Shown: positions 1-8,239 of the stretch, piece after piece
Numbering within the stretch: the first letter of the stretch is position 1
How the letters are laid out: each line of letters begins with the position of its first letter
NCBI GenBank assembly: GCA_001802645.1
Contig: MGZJ01000043.1
Location: forward strand, 14,030-78,029
DNA from: Geobacteraceae bacterium GWC2_53_11
Lineage (GTDB): Bacteria; Desulfobacterota; Desulfuromonadia; Geobacterales; Pseudopelobacteraceae
Direction: 5' to 3'
Length of the DNA stretch: 64,000 nucleotides
The notes under the pieces: generated by a model
Database searches by the model: none
Told to the model about the DNA's origin: nothing
What the model saw: the letters and a program-made list of their open reading frames with translations, nothing else
Made by a program: the position numbers and the translations under genes

Positions 1-714
1 CCGCAGGATACCCCCCGTTTTCAACAACTGCTTGGGGATGGCACTCAATGGGGACTTGCTCTAAGCTATGCCATTCAGCCCAGTCCGGATGGCTTGGCCC
101 AGGCTTTCATCATTGGTGAGAATTTCATTGGTCAGGATCGTTGTGCGTTGGTGCTGGGAGACAACATTTTTTATGGCCATGACTTTCATCACCTTTTGGC
201 TAATGCCTGCCAGCGAGAGCAAGGTGCCAGCGTGTTTGCCTATCACGTACAGGATCCGGAGCGTTACGGGGTTGCCGAGTTTGATTCCACAGGCAAGGTT
301 CTTACCCTCGAAGAAAAGCCGGAACAGCCTAAATCCAACTATGCAGTCACCGGGCTGTACTTCTACGACAGCCAAGTTGTCGAACTGGCAAAAAACCTTA
401 AACCATCGCCACGAGGTGAACTGGAAATTACCGACCTGAACCGGCTGTATCTCCAGCAAGGCAATCTTTCTGTTGAGATTATGGGGCGTGGTTATGCCTG
501 GCTCGACACCGGCACACACGAAAGCCTGCTGGAAGCCAGCCAGTTCGTTGCCACGCTGGAAAACCGTCAGGGGTTGAAAGTTGCCTGTCCGGAGGAAATT
601 GCCTGGCGGCATGGATGGATTGATGATGAGCAACTCAACCGGCTTGCCAGTCCCTTGGCAAAGAATGGGTATGGGAAATATCTACTATCTTTAATAAAGC
701 AGAGTGTTTACTAA
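1..714 (+). CDS. rfbA: glucose-1-phosphate thymidylyltransferase, 5'-truncated by window edge
   Basis: Frame 1 is open from base 1 ([40 protein letters not shown]...); closely matches the complete copy at 15553-16440; [28 protein letters not shown] motifs. Confidence 0.93.
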   Translation, partial: PQDTPRFQQLLGDGTQWGLALSYAIQPSPDGLAQAFIIGENFIGQDRCALVLGDNIFYGHDFHHLLANACQREQGASVFAYHVQDPERYGVAEFDSTGKVLTLEEKPEQPKSNYAVTGLYFYDSQVVELAKNLKPSPRGELEITDLNRLYLQQGNLSVEIMGRGYAWLDTGTHESLLEASQFVATLENRQGLKVACPEEIAWRHGWIDDEQLNRLASPLAKNGYGKYLLSLIKQSVY

Positions 715-733
715 GTAAACGGAGATTAACGGT

Positions 734-991
734 ATGGAACGCATTATAAATCTGCATATAGAAAAACTGCCTGAAGGTTACTATTTAGCCACATCCGATG
801 ACATCCAAGGGCTTGTCGCTCAGGGGCGAACTGTTTCAGAGACAATGGAAATAGCGAGGGATGTTGCTCGCCGCTTGATAGAGGCACAAAAGGAGCGTAA
901 GCATGCCACTAAACTGCGTCCGGTCGCCAAACGATTAAGTTGCAGAAGATCGAATCTGGGTTACGTCTTGTGCTGGGATTGTAATTCATGA
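734..991 (+). CDS. HicB-like antitoxin, C-terminus possibly frameshifted/degenerate; no HicA seen
   Basis: IEKLPEGYYLATSDDIQGLVAQGRTVSETMEIARDVARRLIEAQ resembles the HicB N-terminal fold; C-terminus unlike HicB. Confidence 0.5.
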   Translation: MERIINLHIEKLPEGYYLATSDDIQGLVAQGRTVSETMEIARDVARRLIEAQKERKHATKLRPVAKRLSCRRSNLGYVLCWDCNS

Positions 992-1116
992 GTGATGCTA
1001 TGGAGGAGAGGAGTTGGGGGCTAAAGTAGCCTGTCTCCCTCAGAGGCCTCAATTTCTCTAATTACTCCCTTAGGACGAACCAGAAGTCCTTTGCAAGATT
1101 GTGATGGAGGTAAAAT

Positions 1117-1476
1117 ATGGCAACAGTCAATTTAAAGCAGCAACAGTACGGTGAATTGATCGCACCAGAAACTATTGATGCTGTTGCAAAAGTTATTGCC
1201 GAAAATTTCCATCCTGAAAAAATAGTACTCTTTGGTTCCTACGCCACTGGCACCGCTACCCCAGAAAGTGATTTGGATTTTTTGGTGGTGATGAAAACGG
1301 ATCAACCAAGAAATAAGCGTTCTGTGCCTATCCGATTGATGTTCAACCCCGCTCCATGCGCGATGGATATTCTTGTCTATACACCTGATGAAGTAAAAAA
1401 ATGGAATGGGGCAACCAATCATATTGTGACGGAAGCATTCCTGGACGGGAGGGTGCTCTATGACCATAGACAATGA
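1117..1476 (+). CDS. MNT-type nucleotidyltransferase domain protein (MntA-like antitoxin)
   Basis: IVLFGSYATGTATPESDLDFLVV = GSxxxGxxxxxSDxD minimal nucleotidyltransferase motif. Confidence 0.85.
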   Translation: MATVNLKQQQYGELIAPETIDAVAKVIAENFHPEKIVLFGSYATGTATPESDLDFLVVMKTDQPRNKRSVPIRLMFNPAPCAMDILVYTPDEVKKWNGATNHIVTEAFLDGRVLYDHRQ

Positions 1477-1746
1477 ACTTGCACTGGAGTTTTTACGCAA
1501 GGCGGAACATGATCTTGGTTCTGCCCGATCTGTTTTAAGAAGGTTCATGATCTCGATGTGTTACTATCACTTCTTGATGATCCAGATTTCAATTCCGTCA
1601 GGAGTTACGCCTTGATATTGAATTCATACGCAGTTGATGCCCGTTATCCTGGTGATTATGTTGAGCCTGAGCAGGATGAAGCTGAAGAAGCTCTACGAAT
1701 GGCTGTTGAAATATATGAACTTGCCATAAGGAAGATTGCCCTTTGA
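1460..1746 (+). pseudogene. HEPN-domain protein (toxin partner of MNT) with internal deletion and frameshift
   Basis: Frame from ATG 1460: MTIDNELALEFLRKAEHDLGSARSVL; the HEPN C-terminal part KKVHDLDVLLSLLDDPDFNSVRSYALILNSYAVDARYPGDYVEPEQDEAEEALRMA continues in another frame from ~1537. Confidence 0.75.
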
Positions 1747-1884
1747 CATAGGAATCAAGACTTGATGTGTGGTAGTTTTGCGGAGTAAATTCAGAAGCTG
1801 AATCGCTGAATCAAGTTGAGATTGGAAATACGGGGAGTGTCCCGCATTTTCCCCCATGGTATGGCATTTGATTTGTTGAATAAA

Positions 1885-1898
1885 ATACAAGCATGTAT
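1885..1898. promoter_or_regulatory. inverted repeat ATACA-AGCA-TGTAT upstream of vapB, possible autoregulatory operator
   Basis: Perfect 5-bp inverted arms, 53 bp before the AbrB-like start codon. Confidence 0.3.
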
Positions 1899-1950
1899 TA
1901 CTATCAGTGTGCGGTATTACATCGCCACTAAAGTGCGGCAGGAGATCAGC

Positions 1951-2196
1951 ATGCTCTCAAATGTAACAACAAAAGGTCAGATTACCATTCCGGCGGAAAT
2001 ACGAACCCGCTTTCATATCAGGCCAAACGATAGAGTTGACTTTTTTGTTGATGGCGAACGGATTATCATCACCCCTGTCAGAACGCTCAAACAACTGAGA
2101 GGCTCTGTTGCCGCAGCGGGCTCAGGCGACTTTAATACAGAGCGCGAAGAGGCAAAACGCGTGGTTGCAGAGCGGGTTGCCGGAGAAAACTCGTGA
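1951..2196 (+). CDS. AbrB/MazE-family antitoxin (VapB-like)
   Basis: MLSNVTTKGQITIPAEIRTRFHIRPNDRVDFFVDGERIIITPV; listed ORF start 1816 is probably too far upstream. Confidence 0.85.
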   Translation: MLSNVTTKGQITIPAEIRTRFHIRPNDRVDFFVDGERIIITPVRTLKQLRGSVAAAGSGDFNTEREEAKRVVAERVAGENS

Positions 2197-2603
2197 ACAG
2201 ATGTTTTGTCGATACCAATCTTTTCATTCGCTATTTTACAAACGACGATCCCATTCTGGCAGATCGGGTGGAACAGTTGCTGGATGACGCTGCAGCCGGA
2301 TCTGCGCAGCTTGTGACCACTGAGCTGGTAATGGCCGAAGCAGTCTGGGTGCTTGAATCTTCATATCATTTAAACCATGTCCAAATAGCACCGTTAATAC
2401 GCGGTATTCTGGCTACGCCGGGGATGGAAGTTATAAACGGGGATATTGTCGGCAAAGCTCTTGTTATGTATGAATTACAGAATATTGACTTTGTGGATGC
2501 GTATATCGCGGCCCTGATGGAAAAACAGGGGATAAAGGATATATATTCTTACGACAAGAAACACTTGTCACGAGTCAAAACCATCCATCGTAAAGAGCCT
2601 TGA
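2193..2603 (+). CDS. PIN-domain ribonuclease toxin (VapC family)
   Basis: MNRCFVDTNLFIRYFTNDDP...ELVMAEAVWVLE...FVDAYIAALM: PIN acidic residues; overlaps the antitoxin stop by 4 bp. Confidence 0.88.
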   Translation: MNRCFVDTNLFIRYFTNDDPILADRVEQLLDDAAAGSAQLVTTELVMAEAVWVLESSYHLNHVQIAPLIRGILATPGMEVINGDIVGKALVMYELQNIDFVDAYIAALMEKQGIKDIYSYDKKHLSRVKTIHRKEP

Positions 2604-2657
2604 GCAGCTATTAGCTGAACCCCGCATCAGGGTTAACCGCCGGAAAGACTTTATGCA

Positions 2658-2686
2658 ACCGCAGATGAGCGCAGATACACGCAGAG
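2658..2686. repeat. orphan CGCAGA array (3 units, 10-bp period)
   Basis: ACCGCAGATGAGCGCAGATACACGCAGAG; same style as the ends of the GxxExxY units at 18.0-18.9 kb. Confidence 0.6.
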
Positions 2687-3002
2687 AAGGCATGAAGCAA
2701 GGGGTTTAAGGCTTTATCTGACCGATTCAAACTGGTTTCATTGCAAGACGAACCTCAAACTACATAACCACGTAAATTTGACAGGATCGTTTTCAAGATA
2801 ATTGAAGATGAGGCTGTATATTTTATTGAAATTAGCGGCCACGATGTATGCTACTGATTTTATTCCAGCGATAACTGGGGAGTGTCCCTAATTACCGTCG
2901 TACTGCTTTCGCAGGCGGAATTATTCTAATAATGCCGGGTTGTTGTATTCGCTACAATAGATGCGGGACTGAGCAGGTATTAATTCTAAAGGGGAAGTTA
3001 TT

Positions 3003-3776
3003 ATGAAAGTTGTAATTTTAGCCGGCGGGTTTGGTACGCGTATAAGTGAAGAATCACATTTGAAACCGAAGCCGATGATAGAAATTGGTGAGCGTCCGAT
3101 TCTGTGGCATATCATGAAAATCTATTCCAGCTATGGATTCAATGATTTCATTATCTGCCTTGGCTATAAGGGGTACTGCATCAAGGAATATTTTGCCCAT
3201 TATTTTCTGCATGAATCAGATGTTACCTTCGACTTCAAGAACCATAATGAACGAATGGTTCACCACCATTCCGCTGAGCCCTGGTCAGTAACACTCGTCA
3301 ACACCGGTGGTGAGACCATGACAGGCGGACGGGTCAAACGGGTACAGGAATATATCGGCAATGAGCCGTTTCTGCTGACCTATGGTGACGGTGTTGCAGA
3401 TGTCAATATTGCAGAACTTGTCGCCTTTCATAAATCTCATGGCAAACTCGCAACGGTTACATCCATTCAGCCGGCGGGTCGATTTGGTGCTTTGGATCTG
3501 GACAGCCAAGACCTTGTCCACGGTTTCCAGGAAAAGCCCAAGGGTGATGGAGCGTGGATTAACGGTGGTTTTTTTGTCTTGGAGCCTGAGGTTTTGAACT
3601 ACATTTCCGGAGACTCTACTATACTGGAAAAAGAGCCTCTGGAGGGCCTGGCAAAGGATCAGCAGCTTGTTGCCTATAAACATTCCGGATTCTGGCAACC
3701 GATGGATACTCTGCGGGATAAGAATTATCTGGATGATCTCTGGAAGTCAGAAAATGTGCCGTGGAAGGTGTGGTAA
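3003..3776 (+). CDS. rfbF: glucose-1-phosphate cytidylyltransferase
   Basis: [57 protein letters not shown]. Confidence 0.95.
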   Translation: MKVVILAGGFGTRISEESHLKPKPMIEIGERPILWHIMKIYSSYGFNDFIICLGYKGYCIKEYFAHYFLHESDVTFDFKNHNERMVHHHSAEPWSVTLVNTGGETMTGGRVKRVQEYIGNEPFLLTYGDGVADVNIAELVAFHKSHGKLATVTSIQPAGRFGALDLDSQDLVHGFQEKPKGDGAWINGGFFVLEPEVLNYISGDSTILEKEPLEGLAKDQQLVAYKHSGFWQPMDTLRDKNYLDDLWKSENVPWKVW

Positions 3777-3780
3777 GTCA

Positions 3781-3880
3781 GTTGAAACGTTGAAGGTGAT
3801 GCGTTGAGAAGTTGAGGGATTGAATTTGTTTTGTTCAACAATTCAACGGATTTGTTTGATTCAACCTTTCAACGATTCAA
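3781..3880. repeat. TCAACNNN/NNNGTTGA inverted array (left end beside the S23 gene)
   Basis: gttgaaacgttgaagg...gcgttgagaagttgaggg...gttcaacaattcaacgg...gattcaacctttcaacgattcaa: GTTGA units followed by TCAAC units, able to form a long hairpin. Confidence 0.8.
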
Positions 3881-3902
3881 AAGGGACCGTTAAGGGGTTT
3901 AA

Positions 3903-4238
3903 ATGGCTGAAAGTCAGGATCATAAGTTGCCATTTGAGAAGCTTCTTGTCTGGCATTCGGCGAAGGACTTTACAATAAACATCTATGGTATAACCAAAAG
4001 TTTTCCTCCGGATGAGCGATTTGGTTTGACCAATCAGATGAATCGCGCAGCCGTTTCGGTGATGTCTAACCTCGCCGAAGGGAGTGCCCGCACGAGCAAA
4101 AAAGATCAGGCCCATTTTTCTCAGATAGCTTACAGTTCACTGATGGAAGTCGCCTGTCAAATACAACTCGCCCATGAACTTGGTTATTGTGCTCTTGAAT
4201 CATTTCAACGGATCAGGGAGCAAATTCTCGAGCTGTAG
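3903..4238 (+). CDS. S23-family four-helix-bundle protein, ends at an in-frame TAG; frame then open to 4283
   Basis: KLLVWHSAKDFTINIYGITKSFPPDERFGLTNQMNRAAVSVMSNLAEGSARTSKKDQAHFSQIAYSSLMEVACQIQLAHELGY is typical of the 23S intervening-sequence/four-helix-bundle family. Confidence 0.9.
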   Translation: MAESQDHKLPFEKLLVWHSAKDFTINIYGITKSFPPDERFGLTNQMNRAAVSVMSNLAEGSARTSKKDQAHFSQIAYSSLMEVACQIQLAHELGYCALESFQRIREQILEL

Positions 4239-4286
4239 TCAAAAATTAACGCGTTACGTCGATCACAACTAAAAGAGGTATAGATA

Positions 4287-5420
4287 GTGTTCAACAATTC
4301 AACAATTCAACAATTCAACGACGACTTTTACCGAGGTAAAAAAGTTTTCCTAACCGGCCACACCGGTTTCAAAGGGAGCTGGCTTTGCCTATGGCTCCAC
4401 AAACTTGGGGCAGAGGTGCATGGCTACGCCCTTGAGCCACCGACAACACCGAGCCTGTTTGAACTGGCGAAGGTTTCCGAACTGCTCTGCTCACACCGGA
4501 TTGCAGATATGCGTGATGCCGCCGCTCTGGCAGAAGCCATGGAACAGGCACAGCCGGAGATTGTCATCCACATGGCTGCTCAGCCCTTGGTGCGTGATTC
4601 CTACAAGATTCCGGTAGAGACATATGCCGTCAATGTCATGGGAACCGTTCACCTGCTGGAGGCGGTGCGCCGGTGTCCTACCGTAAAAGCCGTGGTCAAT
4701 GTTACCACCGACAAATGCTACGAAAACCGTGAATGGGTCTGGGGCTACCGTGAGAACGAGCCGATGGGCGGTTTTGATCCATACTCCAACAGTAAAGGCT
4801 GTTCCGAACTGGTAACCGCCGCCTACCGGCAATCATTTTTCAACGCCTCAACATCTCAACAGTTCAACTCCTCAACTCCTCAACACGGCGCAGCAGTAGC
4901 CACCGCACGGGCTGGAAACGTTATCGGCGGAGGGGACTGGGCAACAGACAGGCTGATACCCGACTGTATAAATGCATTACTTGCTGGAAATCCTATCCGT
5001 ATTCGCAACCCTAATTCAATTCGTCCCTGGCAGCATGTGCTTGAACCTCTTAGCGGCTACCTGACCCTTGCCCAACGGCTGTACGAGTCAGGTGCGGAAT
5101 TTGCGGAAGGGTGGAACTTCGGCCCTGCGGATAATGATGCAAAGCCGGTAGAGTGGATCGTGCAGCAGATGTGCTCGTTCTGGGGCAAAGATGCCCGATA
5201 CGAGATTGATGCCGGTGATCATCCCCATGAGGCCCATTATCTCAAGCTTGATTGCTCAAAAGCTCAGATGCGCCTTGGCTGGAACCCGCGCTGGAATCTT
5301 GAAAAAGCGTTGCATAGCATCATAGAGTGGGTTAATGTGTACAGCTCTTCAGGTGACCTGCGAAGGTGCTGCCTGGAACAGATTGAAACCTATGAAAAGC
5401 TTCAACAGGAGACACTGTGA
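4287..5420 (+). CDS. rfbG: CDP-glucose 4,6-dehydratase
   Basis: [43 protein letters not shown]; true start uncertain because the N-terminus is repeat-derived. Confidence 0.93.
   Translation: MFNNSTIQQFNDDFYRGKKVFLTGHTGFKGSWLCLWLHKLGAEVHGYALEPPTTPSLFELAKVSELLCSHRIADMRDAAALAEAMEQAQPEIVIHMAAQPLVRDSYKIPVETYAVNVMGTVHLLEAVRRCPTVKAVVNVTTDKCYENREWVWGYRENEPMGGFDPYSNSKGCSELVTAAYRQSFFNASTSQQFNSSTPQHGAAVATARAGNVIGGGDWATDRLIPDCINALLAGNPIRIRNPNSIRPWQHVLEPLSGYLTLAQRLYESGAEFAEGWNFGPADNDAKPVEWIVQQMCSFWGKDARYEIDAGDHPHEAHYLKLDCSKAQMRLGWNPRWNLEKALHSIIEWVNVYSSSGDLRRCCLEQIETYEKLQQETL
4291..4319 (+). repeat. TCAACNNN array, 4 units, 8-bp period
   Basis: TCAAC at 4291, 4299, 4307, 4315. Confidence 0.9.
4840..4887 (+). 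repeat. TCAACNNN array, 6 units (48 bp), inside the rfbG coding sequence
   Basis: TCAAC at 4840, 4848, 4856, 4864, 4872, 4880; encodes about [15 protein letters not shown]. Confidence 0.9.
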
Positions 5421-6760
5421 AAAATGAACTCGAAAAACAACTGCGTAAACAGGCCATTGAGGCGGCCATTGCCTATTATCAGCACGCCCACGGCCCCAAA
5501 AAAACATTTGCTCCGGGCGATAGAATTCCGTATGCCGGACGCGTTTTTGATGAAGCAGAAATAACCAACCTCATTGATTCCTCTCTCGATTTCTGGCTTA
5601 CGACCGGACGGTATGCCGAGCAGTTTGAAAAAGAATTTGCCGGCTTTCTTGGTACTCAGCACTGCTCGCTTACCAACTCCGGTTCATCTGCCAATCTGCT
5701 CGCCTTTATGGCGCTCACCTCCCCTAAGCTGGGAGAGCGCCGCATCAAACCCGGTGATGAGGTTATAAGTGTTGCTGCTGCATTCCCGACAACCGTAGCA
5801 CCCATAATTCAGTACGGCGCCGTGCCGGTATTTGTCGATGTTAGCCTGCCCACGTACAATATTGATGTTACCCAACTGGATGCCGCCCTCTCCGAAAAAA
5901 CCAAAACGGTCATGGTTGCTCACACCCTGGGCAACCCGTTTGACCTGGCCGCAGTCAAGGCCTTTTGCGACAAGCACAACCTCTGGCTGATCGAGGATAA
6001 CTGCGATGCCCTGGGTTCGCGCTATCTGTACAACGGTTCCTGGAAAAATACCGGTACCATCGGTCACATCGGCACCTCCAGTTTTTATCCTCCTCATCAC
6101 ATGACCATGGGGGAAGGGGGTGCGGTGTACACTGACGATACCCTGCTCAAACGGCTGGTGGAATCGTTCCGTGATTGGGGTCGCGACTGCTGGTGTCCTT
6201 CCGGCAAGGACAACACGTGCAGCAACCGTTTCGGCCAACAGTTCGGTGAACTGCCGTTCGGTTACGATCACAAATATGTCTATTCGCACTTCGGCTATAA
6301 TCTGAAAGTCACCGACATGCAGGCCGCCATCGGCTGCGCCCAGTTGGAGAAGTTACCCGGATTTATCGAGGCGAGGAAAAAGAACTGGAAGCTGCTGCGT
6401 GAAGGGCTTGCCGGGCTGGAAGATAAATTCATCTTGCCGGAAGCGACTGAAAACTCCGATCCTTCATGGTTTGGGTTCCTGTTGACGGTGAGGGAGGGAA
6501 GCGGCCTTACGCGTGACAAAATCGTAAATAGACTTGAGAGCAAAGGAATCCAGACCCGCATGCTCTTTGCCGGTAACCTGATCAAGCATCCCTGTTTTGA
6601 CGAAATGCGTCGGGAAGGAAGGGGTTACCGGGTTGTTGGAGATCTCAACACCACTGACAGGATTATGAATGACACGTTCTGGGTGGGCGTTTACCCAGGG
6701 ATGACAGAGGAGATGGTGGGATACATGGCAAAAACTATCATAGAAATGGTTGTCACGTAG
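5417..6760 (+). CDS. rfbH: CDP-6-deoxy-L-threo-D-glycero-4-hexulose-3-dehydrase (PLP/[2Fe-2S] E1)
   Basis: RfbH/DdhC-like DegT/DnrJ family; [32 protein letters not shown] (His in place of the PLP Lys, as in E1). Confidence 0.93.
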   Translation: MKNELEKQLRKQAIEAAIAYYQHAHGPKKTFAPGDRIPYAGRVFDEAEITNLIDSSLDFWLTTGRYAEQFEKEFAGFLGTQHCSLTNSGSSANLLAFMALTSPKLGERRIKPGDEVISVAAAFPTTVAPIIQYGAVPVFVDVSLPTYNIDVTQLDAALSEKTKTVMVAHTLGNPFDLAAVKAFCDKHNLWLIEDNCDALGSRYLYNGSWKNTGTIGHIGTSSFYPPHHMTMGEGGAVYTDDTLLKRLVESFRDWGRDCWCPSGKDNTCSNRFGQQFGELPFGYDHKYVYSHFGYNLKVTDMQAAIGCAQLEKLPGFIEARKKNWKLLREGLAGLEDKFILPEATENSDPSWFGFLLTVREGSGLTRDKIVNRLESKGIQTRMLFAGNLIKHPCFDEMRREGRGYRVVGDLNTTDRIMNDTFWVGVYPGMTEEMVGYMAKTIIEMVVT

Positions 6761-6763
6761 GTC

Positions 6764-7315
6764 ATGATGAATATTGAATCGACTGTTATCTTCGGCTGTT
6801 TTCAGATAATCCCGAAAGTTTTTACCGACAATAGGGGCAGCTTTGTAAAGACCTTTCACCGGGATCTGTTTGAGCAGCAGGGGTTAGAGACCGACTGGCG
6901 GGAGGAATATTACTCGACCTCCTACCAAGGGGTTTTACGGGGGCTTCACTTTCAGCTACCACCCCATGATCATGCCAAGTTGGTGTACTGCACGTCCGGT
7001 GAAGTGTTGGATGTTGTGCTTGACTTGCGTATTGATTCCCCTTCATACGGCACTCATGCGATGTTTCAACTCAATGCGAAAGATGCTCATATGGTCTATA
7101 TTCCCAAAGGGTGTGCTCATGGGTTTTATACCGTGAGCGAACAAGCGACCATGATGTACAAGGTCAGTACCGTGTATGCTCCAGCTCACGACGCCGGACT
7201 GCTTTGGAATTCGGCCGGCATTCCGTGGCCGGATGTAAATCCGACAATGTCAGATCGGGATAAAGCTTTTCCGTCCTTTGCAGAGTTTACGACAAATCCA
7301 TTCACCTACAGGTAA
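6764..7315 (+). CDS. dTDP-4-dehydrorhamnose 3,5-epimerase-family protein (AscE-like candidate)
   Basis: YYSTSYQGVLRGLHFQLPPHDHAKLVYCTSGEVLDVVLDLR; RmlC cupin motifs. Confidence 0.88.
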   Translation: MMNIESTVIFGCFQIIPKVFTDNRGSFVKTFHRDLFEQQGLETDWREEYYSTSYQGVLRGLHFQLPPHDHAKLVYCTSGEVLDVVLDLRIDSPSYGTHAMFQLNAKDAHMVYIPKGCAHGFYTVSEQATMMYKVSTVYAPAHDAGLLWNSAGIPWPDVNPTMSDRDKAFPSFAEFTTNPFTYR

Positions 7316-7324
7316 GTATTCCCC

Positions 7325-8239
7325 ATGACAATTCATAAAGCATTGATAACTGGTGGAACCGGCTTTGTCGGTTCCAATCTCGCTCGGAGACTTGTTCGTG
7401 ATGGTTGGCAGGTTGGCATCATCACCATACCCAATGACAATCTTGATCAGATTAAAGATTTTGCCGATCAGGTGAAGCTGTATGTTCACGACGGCAGTAC
7501 AGATAGAATGCATGCGATAGTGGCTGAAGCACAGCCTGATGTTGTCTTTCACCTGGCATCACTGTTTCTCTCTGAACACACGCCAGCAGATATTACCAGG
7601 CTTGTCAGTAGCAATGTTCTCTTTGGCACTCAGTTGCTCGAAGCAATGGCCGCCCAGGGAGTTGCAAAAATAGTCAATACCGGTACATCATGGCAGCATT
7701 ATGAGAACAAGCCGTATTCACCGGTAAATCTGTACGCTGCGACGAAGCAGGCTTTTGAGGATATTTTGCAGTATTATGTTGAAGCAAGAGATGTACAAGC
7801 CATTACCTTGAAATTGTTTGACACCTACGGCCCAAACGATCCTCGGCCAAAGCTGTTTCATTTGCTGGATAAGATTGCCAGAGAAGGTACGACCCTCGCT
7901 ATGTCGCCAGGTGAGCAGATGATAGATCTGGTTCATATTGATGATATTGTGCGGGCATTTGTGATGGCTGCTGAGAGGTTGATGGCCGGAGAAGCATCAG
8001 GGCATGAAAAATATGGAGTGTCTTCTGAAAAGCCAATGCCACTTAAGGAACTGGTTGAATTATATGGCTGTATGATTGGTAGCCAACTACCGATCGAGTG
8101 GGGTGGGAGACCGTATCGGGATAGAGAAGTAATGGTGACATGCACATCTTTATCCATTTTAGCAGGATGGTCTCCTGAAATTCGACTAGAAGACGGTATT
8201 AGAAGTGTTTCATCATATTGCATTTCCTATGTTTCATGA
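7325..8239 (+). CDS. NAD-dependent epimerase/dehydratase-family reductase (CDP-sugar reductase candidate)
   Basis: ALITGGTGFVGSNLARRLVRDGW; Y/K SDR motif YAATKQAFE. Confidence 0.85.
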   Translation: MTIHKALITGGTGFVGSNLARRLVRDGWQVGIITIPNDNLDQIKDFADQVKLYVHDGSTDRMHAIVAEAQPDVVFHLASLFLSEHTPADITRLVSSNVLFGTQLLEAMAAQGVAKIVNTGTSWQHYENKPYSPVNLYAATKQAFEDILQYYVEARDVQAITLKLFDTYGPNDPRPKLFHLLDKIAREGTTLAMSPGEQMIDLVHIDDIVRAFVMAAERLMAGEASGHEKYGVSSEKPMPLKELVELYGCMIGSQLPIEWGGRPYRDREVMVTCTSLSILAGWSPEIRLEDGIRSVSSYCISYVS

